From Polynucleobacter sp. UK-Mo-2m-Kol15 (GTDB lineage: Bacteria > Pseudomonadota > Gammaproteobacteria > Burkholderiales > Burkholderiaceae): 64,000 nt of DNA. Positions 24,565 to 34,664 of this stretch are shown here, piece by piece. The translations under genes and the position numbers were made by a program. The first letter of the stretch is position 1. Every line of letters starts with the position of its first letter. Below the pieces are notes generated by a model that made no database searches, was not told the DNA's origin, and saw nothing but the letters and a program-made list of their open reading frames with translations. The stretch spans positions 2,029,927 through 2,093,926 of the forward strand of contig NZ_JACVQC010000001.1 in the NCBI RefSeq assembly GCF_018881505.1, given 5' to 3'.

Positions 24565-25467
24565 TTATTTGCCTCTATTAACCACTAACAGAGCCAAATC
24601 TTTGAGAGCCTGGGCTTGAGCTCCAAAACTCTCCAAGCTAGCAATTGCTTTTTCTTGCAAATCTTTTGCTGCTTTCTGGGCATAGTCTAAACCCATCAAG
24701 GTTACATAGGTCGGCTTGTCGTTGGCAGCGTCTTTCCCTGCAGTTTTACCCAAGGTTTGACTATCAGCAGTTGCATCGAGGACATCATCGACAATTTGAA
24801 AGGCCAAACCTAAAGCCTTGGAGTAGCTTTGGAGATGCTGCATTTGAGTGAAATTCAGTTTGGCTACAATACCGCCCATCTGAACCGAACAGGAAAGTAG
24901 AGCCCCTGTTTTCATCGCATGCATTTGTTTTAAGCCAGCAAGATCTAATTTCTTGCCAACACTTTCCAGATCAATTGCTTGGCCACCAGCCATCCCGCGA
25001 GAGCCTGATGCACTAGCTAAGGCACTAATCATCGCCAATCGCATATCAGCAGCACACTGTGTATTTGCTAAGACTTCAAAGGCACGAGTTTGTAATGCAT
25101 CGCCAACCAACAAAGCAGTCGCTTCGTCGTAGGCTTTATGGACAGTAGGTCGTCCACGACGAAGATCATCATCATCCATGCAAGGTAGATCATCGTGCAC
25201 CAATGAATAGGCATGAATACACTCAATTGCAACTGCAGCAGAATCTAAAGCGGATTTTTTTTCTTCGCCGGAGTCATTGCTTAGCTCGCCAGCCGCATAA
25301 ACCAATAAAGGGCGAATACGCTTGCCGCCACCTTGAGCGGCATAGCGCATTGCTTCATGCAAACGAGCGGGATTAGCATTGGCAAGATCGAGCAGATGAT
25401 CGAGCGCCAATTCAGTTCGCTGCCCGTGAACGCGAACCCAATCGTCAAATGAATGTGTATGGCTCAT
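24565..25467 (-). CDS. ispA: Polyprenyl synthetase, farnesyl diphosphate synthase type
   Basis: Condenses dimethylallyl and isopentenyl diphosphates into farnesyl diphosphate. The ATG at 25467 ([10 protein letters not shown]) is chosen over an upstream GTG; product 300 residues. Both Asp-rich motifs are visible: the first ([14 protein letters not shown]) near residue 90 and the second ([12 protein letters not shown]) near residue 225. A two-residue insertion in the first motif (DDxxxxD) is usual for bacterial FPP synthases. It stands between xseB (22 bp upstream) and dxs. Confidence 0.95.
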   Translation of the reverse strand: MSHTHSFDDWVRVHGQRTELALDHLLDLANANPARLHEAMRYAAQGGGKRIRPLLVYAAGELSNDSGEEKKSALDSAAVAIECIHAYSLVHDDLPCMDDDDLRRGRPTVHKAYDEATALLVGDALQTRAFEVLANTQCAADMRLAMISALASASGSRGMAGGQAIDLESVGKKLDLAGLKQMHAMKTGALLSCSVQMGGIVAKLNFTQMQHLQSYSKALGLAFQIVDDVLDATADSQTLGKTAGKDAANDKPTYVTLMGLDYAQKAAKDLQEKAIASLESFGAQAQALKDLALLVVNRGK

Positions 25468-25489
25468 AAAGGTCACTTCTTAGTGCGGC

Positions 25490-25723
25490 TTACGCCTCAA
25501 ATACCCGAACTTGCTGCTCAACCTGAGCAAGCATAGCCTGACAATGCTTCAAAAGTGCTGCACCACGTTGGTAAGCCAAAAGAGTCTCTTCCAGAGAAAA
25601 TTTGCCTGACTCCATATCAGAAATCAGCTTTTCTAACTCCTTTACAGCCTGCTCATAACGCAGGCTTGGGTCGATTTGCACCTCAAGACCGGGGTTCTGA
25701 CCCTCAGATTTCTTCGCTGGCAT
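25490..25723 (-). CDS. xseB: Exodeoxyribonuclease VII small subunit
   Basis: 77 residues; the small helical subunit that binds XseA in exonuclease VII, which digests single-stranded DNA from both ends. The family pattern YEQAVKELEKLISDMESGKFSLEETL (outline) and LLKHCQAMLAQVEQQV is present. First gene of the xseB-ispA-dxs-folE2 operon, an arrangement common across proteobacteria. The large subunit XseA is not in this window. Confidence 0.95.
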   Translation of the reverse strand: MPAKKSEGQNPGLEVQIDPSLRYEQAVKELEKLISDMESGKFSLEETLLAYQRGAALLKHCQAMLAQVEQQVRVFEA

Positions 25724-25792
25724 TGGCTTGTTTCCCTCAAATTTCTTACAGATATAGGCCTACATATTAAAGCGAGACGGGGGCCAGATGGG

Positions 25793-25798
25793 TATAAT
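25793..25798 (+). promoter_or_regulatory. Candidate -10 element of the Rieske gene
   Basis: A perfect TATAAT lies 88 bp before the start of the Rieske oxygenase, in the 162-bp divergent gap with xseB. No good -35 was found at 16-18 bp, so this is tentative. Confidence 0.35.
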
Positions 25799-25885
25799 CC
25801 CCTCCTTCCTTTCCAATATCGATCCGTCGATGGTTGGATTGGTTATTCCGCTTAGCTTCGGCTGACATTTTCGGGGGTGGGGAGA

Positions 25886-26992
25886 ATGACTAATCTGGCT
25901 ACCGCGCAGCAGCTTGCGCCGTCCAATTTACAACTGCCGGTTTCGGCCTATTTTGACGTTGATCTCTATCAGCGTGAAATTGAACTGCTATTCAAGCAGG
26001 GTTCAGGCTATATTGGTCACGAACTGATGGTTCCTGAGCTCGGTTCATTCCAAACCCTGAGCGCAGAAAACGAAGGTCGTCTTTTGGTTCGAAACCAAGC
26101 AGGCGTTGAACTCCTCTCTAATGTTTGCCGTCACCGCCAGGCATTGATGCTCAACGGCAAAGGTAAGACAGATAATATTGTTTGCCCCTTACACCGCTGG
26201 ACCTACGATTTACATGGTCAACTAATGGGTGCACCCCATTTTGAAGATAAGCCCTGTCTTCATCTTGGCAAATCACCCCTACAGAATTGGCAAGGACTCT
26301 TATTTGAGGGTCCAAGGGATGTTCGGGCGGATCTAGCCAAACTCGGCGTAGCTGACGATCTCAATTTTGAAGGCTATTTATTGGATCATGTTGAAGTTCA
26401 CGAATGCAATTACAACTGGAAAACCTTTATTGAGGTCTACCTCGAGGACTATCACGTTGTTCCGTTTCATCCTGGGCTTGGTAAGTTTGTTTCTTGCGAG
26501 GATTTACGCTGGGAATTCGGCGACTGGCACAGCGTACAAACCGTCGGTATTCATAAAAACTTAGAGATACCTGGCTCACCGGTCTACCAAAAGTGGCACG
26601 AAGCTGTGTTGCGCCACCATGGGGGTAAGACTCCACGCCATGGTGCCATCTGGCTCACCTACTACCCCAATGTGATGGTGGAGTGGTACCCAGGCGTTTT
26701 ATGTGTTTCGACATTACATCCGATGGGCCCCAACAAGACTCGCAATATCGTCGAGTTTTATTATCCAGAAGAGATCGCCCTTTTTGAGCGCGAATTTGTA
26801 GAAGCTGAGCGTGCAGCCTATATGGAAACCTGTATCGAAGATGATGAAATTGCAGAACGCATGGATGCTGGTCGTGCTGCCCTACTAGCCCGAGGCCATA
26901 ATGAAGTGGGGCCTTATCAAAGCCCGATGGAAGACGGCATGCAGCATTTTCATGAGTGGTACCGTCGTGCCATGAACTATCAGGGCGCATAA
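25886..26992 (+). CDS. Rieske [2Fe-2S] ring-hydroxylating-type oxygenase, alpha subunit
   Basis: Non-haem iron oxygenase of 368 residues from the ATG at 25886; an upstream in-frame GTG at 25877 is less likely. The Rieske cluster ligands are Cys-x-His (VCRHRQA) and Cys-x2-His (CPLHRW). The catalytic domain has the mononuclear iron motif EDYHVVPFHPG, with the conserved Asp/His pair. No reductase or ferredoxin gene adjoins it, so electrons must come from elsewhere. Substrate cannot be read from sequence; annotations such as choline monooxygenase-like or aromatic dioxygenase are possible. It is followed at 38 bp by sseA on the same strand. Confidence 0.9.
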   Translation: MTNLATAQQLAPSNLQLPVSAYFDVDLYQREIELLFKQGSGYIGHELMVPELGSFQTLSAENEGRLLVRNQAGVELLSNVCRHRQALMLNGKGKTDNIVCPLHRWTYDLHGQLMGAPHFEDKPCLHLGKSPLQNWQGLLFEGPRDVRADLAKLGVADDLNFEGYLLDHVEVHECNYNWKTFIEVYLEDYHVVPFHPGLGKFVSCEDLRWEFGDWHSVQTVGIHKNLEIPGSPVYQKWHEAVLRHHGGKTPRHGAIWLTYYPNVMVEWYPGVLCVSTLHPMGPNKTRNIVEFYYPEEIALFEREFVEAERAAYMETCIEDDEIAERMDAGRAALLARGHNEVGPYQSPMEDGMQHFHEWYRRAMNYQGA

Positions 26993-27030
26993 TTCAGTAA
27001 CACCCATATCGCACCAAATAGGAAGCTACC

Positions 27031-27861
27031 ATGACGCCTCTCATTACTGCAAACCAGTTAGAAGAAATCATCAATAGCGGTGAAAATGTCTTGCTGTGCG
27101 ATTGCCGCTATGACTTGGTTGATCCCCTAGCAGGCCGAAAGTCGTATTTAGAGGGTCACATTCCGGGTGCGCTCTACGTCGATTTAGATCAGGATCTCTC
27201 GGGCACAAAGACCGGTAAAAATGGTCGTCACCCACTTCCCACTCCAGAGACATGGGCACAAACTAAATCCAGTCTAGGCATTGACTCCAAAACTTTAGTC
27301 ATTGCTTACGACAATCAGGGCTCCGTATATGCCAGTCGCTTATGGTGGATGCTCAAGGCTACCGGCCATGCCAATGTTCAAGTATTAGATGGTGGTCTAG
27401 ATGCTTGGAATGGCCCCATCGGCACGCTGCCGCGCCAAGCTCAAGCTACAAGCACGCCTGTACCAGTAATGCCTTATGTTGGCCTAGTAACCGTTGAAGA
27501 GCTTGTTCACAATCTGCAGACCAAATTGAATGTGGTAGTTGACGCTCGCGCAAACGATCGCTTTCATGGTCAAAATGAAACATTAGATCCAGTTGCTGGG
27601 CATATCCCCAATGCAATCAATTACTGTTTTAGAGAAAATCTCTCCGGTAAATCATTTAAGACTCCGGAGCAGCTTTACAAAGACTTTCATGGTCTTCTAG
27701 GATCCAGCAAAGCTTCCGAAGTAATTCATCAATGCGGTTCCGGGGTTACGGCCTGTCAAAACCTTCTAGCTATGGAAGTTGCTGGACTTAAAGGCTCTCG
27801 CCTGTATGCAGGTAGCTGGAGTGAATGGTGCGCCGATCCAAGTCGGCCAATTGCACTTTAA
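27031..27861 (+). CDS. sseA: 3-mercaptopyruvate/thiosulfate sulfurtransferase
   Basis: Two tandem rhodanese domains (about 1-135 and 150-276). The active-site loop CGSGVTAC at Cys235 is of the mercaptopyruvate type (CG[S/T]GVTA); thiosulfate sulfurtransferases usually have CRxGxR. It moves sulfur from mercaptopyruvate to cyanide or thiol acceptors. The start follows AGGAAG at good distance. The stop overlaps the convergent end of the ZIP transporter by four bases. Confidence 0.92.
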   Translation: MTPLITANQLEEIINSGENVLLCDCRYDLVDPLAGRKSYLEGHIPGALYVDLDQDLSGTKTGKNGRHPLPTPETWAQTKSSLGIDSKTLVIAYDNQGSVYASRLWWMLKATGHANVQVLDGGLDAWNGPIGTLPRQAQATSTPVPVMPYVGLVTVEELVHNLQTKLNVVVDARANDRFHGQNETLDPVAGHIPNAINYCFRENLSGKSFKTPEQLYKDFHGLLGSSKASEVIHQCGSGVTACQNLLAMEVAGLKGSRLYAGSWSEWCADPSRPIAL

Positions 27862-28631
27862 TGTAAGAGCGAAAGCAGAATTACAAAGCCAACTCCACAA
27901 GCAATCAAAATGGTTTGACGCAAGGACTCCGCCCAGTGTGGACGTCGATGCATTTGCGGAATCAGATCGCTTACCGCAATATAAATAAAACTACTGGAGG
28001 CAATAACTAGCAAGTAAGGCATTGCTGCGTTAGCTTTCTCCAAAAAGAAGTAAGCCAATACACCACCCACCACTGCAGCTAAGCCACAAATGAAGTTGTA
28101 CATCAAGGCGCGAGTGCGGGTGAATCCAGCATTAAGCAATACGATGAAATCCCCAATCTCTTGAGGGATCTCATGGGCAATGATAGCAATCGCCGTAAAG
28201 ATACCCAATTGATAGTCAGCCATAAAAGCGGCGGCAATCAAAATACCATCAACAAAGTTGTGCAATCCATCGCCAACTAGAATCATCCAACCACTGCGGC
28301 CAGCCACTTCGGCATCATGACCATGGTGATGGCCGTGACCATCACCTTCATGGTGATGGCTATGACGGAGTAAAGCAATTTTTTCGAGTAAGAAAAAACC
28401 TAATAGGCCTGCCAGCAAAGTAGCAAATAAGAGCTGGGGGCTTGCACCCGCCATCGTAAATGCCTCTGGCAGAGAATGAAGTAGCGCGGTAGCCAACAAG
28501 ATGCCGACCGACACGCTCACCATGTTATCAACCATCTTTGAGAGCAAAGACAAAGAAAAACTCGCAGCAACCAGAACGCTAGCGGTTCCCGCTAGCGCCG
28601 TTACCAACAATATGCTTTGCAGTACTGACAT
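27858..28631 (-). CDS. ZIP family metal transporter
   Basis: Inner-membrane importer or efflux-type carrier of divalent metals such as zinc or iron, 257 residues with about eight hydrophobic helices. The variable loop between helices 3 and 4 is His-rich (HSHHHEGDGHGHHHGHD), a metal-sensing feature. The metal-site helices carry DGLHNFVDG and AIIAHEIPQEIGD, the ZIP signatures. The same-strand gene upstream (28637) ends five bases before this start, so the two are probably co-transcribed. Confidence 0.92.
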   Translation of the reverse strand: MSVLQSILLVTALAGTASVLVAASFSLSLLSKMVDNMVSVSVGILLATALLHSLPEAFTMAGASPQLLFATLLAGLLGFFLLEKIALLRHSHHHEGDGHGHHHGHDAEVAGRSGWMILVGDGLHNFVDGILIAAAFMADYQLGIFTAIAIIAHEIPQEIGDFIVLLNAGFTRTRALMYNFICGLAAVVGGVLAYFFLEKANAAMPYLLVIASSSFIYIAVSDLIPQMHRRPHWAESLRQTILIACGVGFVILLSLLH

Positions 28632-28636
28632 GAAGC

Positions 28637-29533
28637 TTATGCAACCCCGTTTTGCTTAAACCAGGCAATACATTTTTCCCAACCATCCTTAGCAGGACCT
28701 TCACGATAGGTGGCCCGGTAGTCAGCATGAAAGGCATGCGGCGCATCAGGATAGATTTCAAAGCGAGAGGCTTTAGCTGCTGGATTTTTTGGAGCCGCAT
28801 TTGCAAGAGCTGTACGCATTTGCTCAACACTCTCGAGAGAGATACCAGTATCTGCCCCACCGTATAAACCCAAAACTGGAGCCTTGAGATCAGCGGCAAT
28901 ATCAACGGGATGTCTTGGGTTACCTTCAGTCTTCTCACCCACTAAACGACCATACCAAGCAACACCAGCGCGCACTTGCGGCAAAGTAGCAGCGAGCCAA
29001 GTAATGCGACCGCCCCAACAAAATCCAGTTACGCCAACCCGTTTGAGATCGCCACCATTTTTACCAGCCCACACCAAAGTAGCCTGTAAGTCATTTAAGA
29101 CTTGAGCATCAGGAGTTTTGGCAACAATATTTTTCTGAATCTCTGCTACGGTTCCATACGAGTTGGGATCGCCAGCACGTATGAATTTCTCCGGGGCAAT
29201 CGCAAGGTATCCAAGCTTGGCAAAACGCCTTGTGACATCTGCAATGTACTCGTGCACACCGAAGATTTCACTAATAACAATGATGATCGGTAAATTACCC
29301 TTAGCCTTCTCTGGACGAGAAACGTAGGCTGGCAACTGGAAACTTCCCACCGGAATCATTTGCTCGCCCGCTTTAATTCCAGTGAAATCGGTTTCAATCG
29401 CTGCGGCCAGGACTGGCTCGGAAGCAGCCACAAAACCAATCCCTATAGTTGTTGCAGTCACAGCTGAGGCCTTCATAAAGCCTCTTCTATCCCTAGATAC
29501 CGTTACTGCATCTTGATCTTTCTTTGCCGTCAT
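28637..29533 (-). CDS. Dienelactone hydrolase family protein with Tat signal
   Basis: Alpha/beta hydrolase of 298 residues. The N-terminus carries a twin-arginine signal (SRDRRGFMKASA, Arg16-Arg17) followed by a hydrophobic stretch ending EPVLAAA, so export as a folded protein is likely. The nucleophile is Cys in GFCWGG, as in dienelactone hydrolase; Asp in YGGADTGI and His in DAPHAFHADYR complete the triad. Dienelactone hydrolases open chloro-aromatic ring products, but this exported subgroup has no settled substrate. It precedes the ZIP transporter by 5 bp. Confidence 0.92.
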   Translation of the reverse strand: MTAKKDQDAVTVSRDRRGFMKASAVTATTIGIGFVAASEPVLAAAIETDFTGIKAGEQMIPVGSFQLPAYVSRPEKAKGNLPIIIVISEIFGVHEYIADVTRRFAKLGYLAIAPEKFIRAGDPNSYGTVAEIQKNIVAKTPDAQVLNDLQATLVWAGKNGGDLKRVGVTGFCWGGRITWLAATLPQVRAGVAWYGRLVGEKTEGNPRHPVDIAADLKAPVLGLYGGADTGISLESVEQMRTALANAAPKNPAAKASRFEIYPDAPHAFHADYRATYREGPAKDGWEKCIAWFKQNGVA

Positions 29534-29548
29534 TTTTAGTCTCCTAAT

Positions 29549-32374
29549 TTAGTGTGCTTCTTCCCAATTATCGCCAATCCCAATCCCAACCACCAAAGGA
29601 ACCTTTAACTTAGCCACCTGACACATCAAGTCTGGTAGCTTTGCCTGCAAGAGCTCCAGCTCATCTAAGGGTACGTCAAATACCAGCTCATCATGTACCT
29701 GAAGCAACATTCGGGTCTTTAATTGCTCTTTTTCCAACCAGTTTTCAACGGCAATCATGGCTAATTTAATCAGATCAGCTGCTGTTCCCTGCATTGGGGC
29801 GTTAATCGCAGCTCGCTCCGCGCCCTGGCGACGGGGACCGCTTCCCTTAATTTCTGGAAGCCATAAGCGCCTACCAAACACTGTCTCAACGTAGCCATTC
29901 TCTCTGGCCTCCAGGCGAGTACGCTCCATGTATTGAGCGACTCCAGGATAGCGATCAAAATATTTGGCAATGTAATTCTGGGCTGCAGATCGCTCAATAC
30001 CCAGATTTCCAGCCAGACCAAAAGCACTCATGCCGTAGATCAAGCCAAAGTTGATGACCTTGGCATAGCGACGTTGCTCGGAAGTAACGCTTTCTAATGG
30101 CACCCCAAAAATCTCGGCCGCTGTAGCTTGGTGTACGTCCTTACCTGCAGCAAATGCAGCCAATAAATTTGCATCTTCGGCAATGTGCGCCATGATGCGT
30201 AATTCAATTTGCGAATAGTCAGCAGAGAGTAATTTACAACCCTCGGCAGGAATGAATGCCTCCCGAATGCGACGACCCTCTTCTGTGCGCACTGGAATGT
30301 TTTGCAAATTTGGATCGCTCGAAGCCAGACGTCCCGTCACTGCAGTTGCTTGAGAAAAACTTGTGTGCACACGCCCCGTTTTCGGATCAGCCATCCGCGG
30401 CAGTTTCTCAACATAAGTAGACATCAATTTAGCAAGGCTGCGGTAATCTAAAATTCGCGCAGGCAAAGGATAATCTTCAGCTAACTTCTGCAGCACCTCT
30501 TCATCAGTAGATGGCGCGCCCGATGGCGTCTTCTTAATCACAGGAAGCTCTAACTGCCCGAAGAGAATTTCAGCAATCTGTTTGGGGGATTGAATATTAA
30601 AAGGTTGTCCAGCTAGATTATGAATTTCACCTTCTAAGGTAAGCAGACGCTTCCCAAGCTCTTGGCCTTGTTGAGACAGTAAGGCCGAGTCAATCCGAAT
30701 GCCATTGCGCTCCATAATGCCGAGGACACGCATTGCAGGCATTTCAATGTATTCATAAATATAGAGCAAACCAGGACTGGCTTGAATTTGTGGCCACAAA
30801 ACTTGATGCAAGCGCAAAGTGATATCCGCATCTTCTGCCGCGTAGTCTGTGGCAACTTTCAGATCCACTTGATCAAAGCCAATCTGATGCACACCTTTGC
30901 CGCATACCTCTTCATACTTAATAGTCTTCATGCCGAGATGCCGCTCAGCCAGGCTGTCCATATTGTGCGGCATATGCGATTCGAGTACGTAAGATTCCAG
31001 CATGGTGTCAAACTTAATACCTTGCAAAACAATGTCATAGTTCGCAAAGATATGACTGTCGTACTTGAGGTTTTGACCAACCTTTAAATGAGTTGCGCTT
31101 TCAAGCCAGGTTTTTAGACGAGTTAAAACGAGTTCACGACTGAGTTGAGTCCCCTCGTTACGATGCGCTAATGGTATGTAGCATGCCTCCCCAGGATTTA
31201 CACAAAGAGAGATGCCAACGAGTTCAGCTGCTAGCGCATCTAGGCTGGTGGTTTCTGTATCAACAGCCGTTAGTGATGCACCCTCAATTTTTTTAATCCA
31301 GCGCTCTAACTCGACTTCATCAACAATACATTCATATTTCTTGACTATTGCGCCCTGCAAGTCACTCGTTTCCTGAGATAGAGCGGTAGTTGCTTCTGTG
31401 GCCGTTGGGCCAAACTTCTTGGTTACCAGGTTTACATTTTCTTCGGAACTATTCTTGATGGGGCTGCCGGCTAAATCAAAACCACCGCCAGCATCAGGAA
31501 CCGCTCCCCCCAACTGCCTCTCTACATCGCGCAACCAAGTCTTAAATGCGTAACGTTCAAACAATTCGCGTAAGAGCGGGGCATCCTCTGGTTTCGCGTG
31601 CAAGTCATCCAAGCCAGGGAGATGTAGTGATAAATCACAATCAGTTTTGACGGTAATGAGCTGACGAGCTTGTGGGAGCCACTGCAAACTGTTACGCAAG
31701 TTCTCACCTACAACACCCTTTACTTGATCGGCATTTGCCATCAAGCTGTCTAAGTCACCAAACTCAGCTAACCATTTATTTGCTGTTTTAGGGCCAGCCT
31801 TGGGAACGCCAGGCACGTTATCAACCGTGTCACCAATAATTGAAAGGTAATCTACGATACGCTCGGGAGGCACGCCAAACTTTGCAATGACACCCTCGAT
31901 GTCCAGCTTTTCATCGGTCATCGTATTAATTAAGGTAACAGAGGAATTTACTAGCTGGGCTAAATCCTTGTCTCCAGTAGAAATAATGGTTTCCCAGCCA
32001 GCCTGAGTTGCTTGGCAAGCCAAGGTGCCAATCACATCGTCAGCCTCAACCCCAGAAACCATCAATACAGGCCAACCCAAAGCCCTCACCATGGCATGAA
32101 TCGGCTCAATCTGCTTAACCAAATCCTCAGGCATGGGCGAGCGATGCGCCTTGTACTCAGAATACATTTCATCCCGGAAAGTCTTGCCTTTGGCGTCGAA
32201 AACACAGGCAATGTGGTCAGCCTTGAGCTCCGAACGAGCCCGGCGCATCATGTTTACCATCCCATAGATTGCCCCGGTGGGATCTCCCGCCCCATTTCTA
32301 AGGTCTGGCATGGCATGAAAGGCGCGATAGAGGTAGCTAGAGCCGTCTACCAACAAGAGTCTATGTTTAGTCAT
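29549..32374 (-). CDS. polA: DNA polymerase I
   Basis: Repair and Okazaki-fragment polymerase. The frame opens at 32422, but the ATG at 32374 (MTKHRLLLVDGSSYLYRAFH in outline) matches the family start, giving 941 residues. Domains: 5'-nuclease (1 to about 290, DGSSYLYRAFHA, GVEADD), 3'-5' exonuclease (about 360-540, AVDTETTSLD and the YAAEDADITLRL motif, so proofreading residues are present), and family A polymerase (motif A SADYSQIELR, motif B RYAKVINFGLIYGMS, motif C QVHDELVFD). Divergent from the DUF2782 gene with 81 bp between starts. Confidence 0.98.
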   Translation of the reverse strand: MTKHRLLLVDGSSYLYRAFHAMPDLRNGAGDPTGAIYGMVNMMRRARSELKADHIACVFDAKGKTFRDEMYSEYKAHRSPMPEDLVKQIEPIHAMVRALGWPVLMVSGVEADDVIGTLACQATQAGWETIISTGDKDLAQLVNSSVTLINTMTDEKLDIEGVIAKFGVPPERIVDYLSIIGDTVDNVPGVPKAGPKTANKWLAEFGDLDSLMANADQVKGVVGENLRNSLQWLPQARQLITVKTDCDLSLHLPGLDDLHAKPEDAPLLRELFERYAFKTWLRDVERQLGGAVPDAGGGFDLAGSPIKNSSEENVNLVTKKFGPTATEATTALSQETSDLQGAIVKKYECIVDEVELERWIKKIEGASLTAVDTETTSLDALAAELVGISLCVNPGEACYIPLAHRNEGTQLSRELVLTRLKTWLESATHLKVGQNLKYDSHIFANYDIVLQGIKFDTMLESYVLESHMPHNMDSLAERHLGMKTIKYEEVCGKGVHQIGFDQVDLKVATDYAAEDADITLRLHQVLWPQIQASPGLLYIYEYIEMPAMRVLGIMERNGIRIDSALLSQQGQELGKRLLTLEGEIHNLAGQPFNIQSPKQIAEILFGQLELPVIKKTPSGAPSTDEEVLQKLAEDYPLPARILDYRSLAKLMSTYVEKLPRMADPKTGRVHTSFSQATAVTGRLASSDPNLQNIPVRTEEGRRIREAFIPAEGCKLLSADYSQIELRIMAHIAEDANLLAAFAAGKDVHQATAAEIFGVPLESVTSEQRRYAKVINFGLIYGMSAFGLAGNLGIERSAAQNYIAKYFDRYPGVAQYMERTRLEARENGYVETVFGRRLWLPEIKGSGPRRQGAERAAINAPMQGTAADLIKLAMIAVENWLEKEQLKTRMLLQVHDELVFDVPLDELELLQAKLPDLMCQVAKLKVPLVVGIGIGDNWEEAH

Positions 32375-32455
32375 ACCGCAATCGTACAATCTAGTTGCTA
32401 ACTGCCTATGGATCAGATTCAAATCCCCCTGAAAATAGGCCTAAAAAGGTGAAAA

Positions 32456-32863
32456 ATGATGCATGCTCTAACTAAATTACTCCAACCCTCTTTGAGCCAA
32501 GCTCTTGTTCTGGCAAGCTTTTTAGTAGCTTTTGCCTCTTTTGGCCCGCATTCAGCATATGCCCAAAATAATTCTCAAGCGCTGAGCCCATCAGAGCTAC
32601 AGCGTATTAATAATCAGCCCTTAGCGCCCGCAGTCAGCGCATCTCAAGGTACAAATGCACCTGAAGGTCGTAAACCGACCTTTCAGCACAAAGAAGCAAC
32701 TGGTACTGAAATTACCGAATATAAAGATGCAAATGCACCTACTCAGGTCGATGTGAAGACACGCTACACCACTTATGAAATGGCACCTCCAGCCACAGTG
32801 ATGCCCGGCGTACCAAAAGAAACTGATCTCATCAGCGTACCTAGTATCAAAATTCCTTTTTAA
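32456..32863 (+). CDS. DUF2782-like secreted protein
   Basis: 135 residues with an N-terminal signal peptide (hydrophobic stretch to about residue 36, ending SAYA before QNN), so periplasmic or envelope located. The mature part is rich in Pro, Ala and Thr and holds GTEITEYKDANAPTQVDVKT, which I associate with the DUF2782 family found between polA and thrB in Burkholderiales. Two ATGs (32456, 32459) are equally possible starts. Function unknown. The next gene follows at 44 bp. Confidence 0.75.
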   Translation: MMHALTKLLQPSLSQALVLASFLVAFASFGPHSAYAQNNSQALSPSELQRINNQPLAPAVSASQGTNAPEGRKPTFQHKEATGTEITEYKDANAPTQVDVKTRYTTYEMAPPATVMPGVPKETDLISVPSIKIPF

Positions 32864-32907
32864 ATGGTAATCAGTACACCCTCAATTCGCATAATTCATT
32901 TTTAGCA

Positions 32908-33885
32908 ATGGCCGTTTTTACACCTATTGAACTGAGCGATATCTCCGATTGGATCTCAAGCAATTTTGAGATTGGGCGAGCGGTTGATATTCGCGGCATT
33001 CATGGTGGGATTGAGAACTCCAATTTCTTTCTCGACACCGAGAAGGGTGGCAAAAAACAAGAATACGTTCTGACTCTTTTTGAAAGACTGTCAGCAGAGC
33101 AACTCCCTTACTATTTGGAGTTGATGCGCCACTTGGCTAATAAAGGTATTCCAGTGCCCAAGCCGCTGGAGAATAAACAAGGGCAGATTCTATTCACCCT
33201 CAAAGGCAAGCCTGCAGCCATTGTGAGCAAGCTCCCAGGCATTTCCAGACTAGTGCCCGCAGTAAAGCATTGCGCCCTAGTTGGTGAAAATTTGGCAAAG
33301 ATGCACTTAGCCAGCAGCGACTTCAAACACGCCCAAGAAAATCTTCGCAGTCTTTCTTGGTGGAAGAAAACTGTTCCACAAGTTTTGTCACATCTGAGCG
33401 ATGAGCAAAAAGAACTACTCACAACCGAACTTGCTACGCAAGAACAATTCTTTGCCTCTGCAGCCTATGCATTGCTGCCGCAAGGGGCAAGCCATTGCGA
33501 CCTATTTAGAGACAATGTACTGTTTGATCCCCAAAGCGCAAGTGATCACTCTCAAGATCGGCTCGGTGGCTTCTTCGATTTTTATTTTGCCGGTACTGAT
33601 AAGTGGTTATTTGATTTAGCAGTCACCGCAAATGATTGGTGTCTTGCTGATAACAAAAAAGATTTGGATCCCGCTCACCTTCAGGCCTTGATCGATGCAT
33701 ATCAGTCTGTTCGCCCTCTCACCAGTGAAGAGCAGTCAAGCTGGCCCCTGATGATGCGAGCTGCTGCACTACGTTTTTGGATTTCCCGCTTGTGGGATTT
33801 TTACTTGCCGCGTGATGCGCAAATGCTTACTCCACATGACCCTCGTCATTTTGAAAATATTCTCTTAAGCCGCAAAGCCATATGA
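32908..33885 (+). CDS. thrB: Homoserine kinase, APH-fold type
   Basis: Phosphorylates homoserine in threonine synthesis. 325 residues of the aminoglycoside-phosphotransferase fold: MAVFTPIELSDISDWI start, ATP-site GIHGGIENSNFFL, catalytic loop GASHCDLFRDNVLFD and metal Asp in GGFFDFYFAG. This is the ThrB type of Burkholderiales and pseudomonads, unrelated to the GHMP-fold ThrB of E. coli. Its stop overlaps the next start by ATGA, so the two are translationally coupled. Confidence 0.93.
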   Translation: MAVFTPIELSDISDWISSNFEIGRAVDIRGIHGGIENSNFFLDTEKGGKKQEYVLTLFERLSAEQLPYYLELMRHLANKGIPVPKPLENKQGQILFTLKGKPAAIVSKLPGISRLVPAVKHCALVGENLAKMHLASSDFKHAQENLRSLSWWKKTVPQVLSHLSDEQKELLTTELATQEQFFASAAYALLPQGASHCDLFRDNVLFDPQSASDHSQDRLGGFFDFYFAGTDKWLFDLAVTANDWCLADNKKDLDPAHLQALIDAYQSVRPLTSEEQSSWPLMMRAAALRFWISRLWDFYLPRDAQMLTPHDPRHFENILLSRKAI

Positions 33886-34664
33886 AACTAAACTCCGTCG
33901 CCCCAAAAGAGGGCCACACCTGGATACGTCAAGGAATTTGGCTGTTCAAACAAAACCCTTTGGGGTTTTTAATGTTGGTATTTATGTACATATTTGCAGC
34001 ACAGCTAGCGGTACTCGTACCCGTGATTGGCGTTTTTGCTGTCTTATTACTCACACCCACTTTATCGGTTGGCTTTATGACTGCTTGCCGCTTTGCGATT
34101 CAAAAAGAACGTATTCGTCCGACAGTGTATTTGGCTGCACTTCAATCAACACCCTTGATTCGTAAGCGCATTCTGCAATTGGGTCTGATTTACGCTGCAC
34201 TCATTCTGACACTGAGTTTTATCTTGAGTTTGTTGGTGGATTTTGAGCTGTTAATCCCGCTGATGGCAAACGATAAACCCATTACACCTGATGCTATCAA
34301 TCAAATTTATCTGATTCTATTTTTTGGCGGTCTACTGTATGTTCCAGTGGCAATGTTAATGTGGTTCTCCCCCGTACTTATTGCTTGGGCTGATATGTCA
34401 GTTCCACAGGCACTTTTTTCCAGCGCAATTGCTTGCTGGACAAATCGCGGCGCTTTCTTTTTGTACCTGGCCATTTGGGGTGCGATCTTAATTGCTATTC
34501 CATTAACAATTGGCGCCATCTTTGATGCGCTAGATTTAGGTCAGGCAGCATCATTCATCATTGCCCCGATTTCCATGGCAGGACTTACGGTGATGCATTG
34601 TTCTTTCTTTGCGACCTGGAAAGCGTGCTTCGCTGAAAAAGAGTCAGCCACTTTAATCGCTTAA
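33882..34664 (+). CDS. BPSS1780 family membrane protein
   Basis: 260 residues with about six hydrophobic helices and little soluble sequence, so an integral inner-membrane protein. The conserved WIRQGIWLFKQNPLGFL start and the repeated APISMAGLTVMHCSFFATWKACF end are features I recall for the BPSS1780 family downstream of thrB in Burkholderiales. Function unknown. Coupled to thrB by a four-base overlap, and overlapping the convergent uvrD stop by four bases. Confidence 0.85.
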   Translation: MKLNSVAPKEGHTWIRQGIWLFKQNPLGFLMLVFMYIFAAQLAVLVPVIGVFAVLLLTPTLSVGFMTACRFAIQKERIRPTVYLAALQSTPLIRKRILQLGLIYAALILTLSFILSLLVDFELLIPLMANDKPITPDAINQIYLILFFGGLLYVPVAMLMWFSPVLIAWADMSVPQALFSSAIACWTNRGAFFLYLAIWGAILIAIPLTIGAIFDALDLGQAASFIIAPISMAGLTVMHCSFFATWKACFAEKESATLIA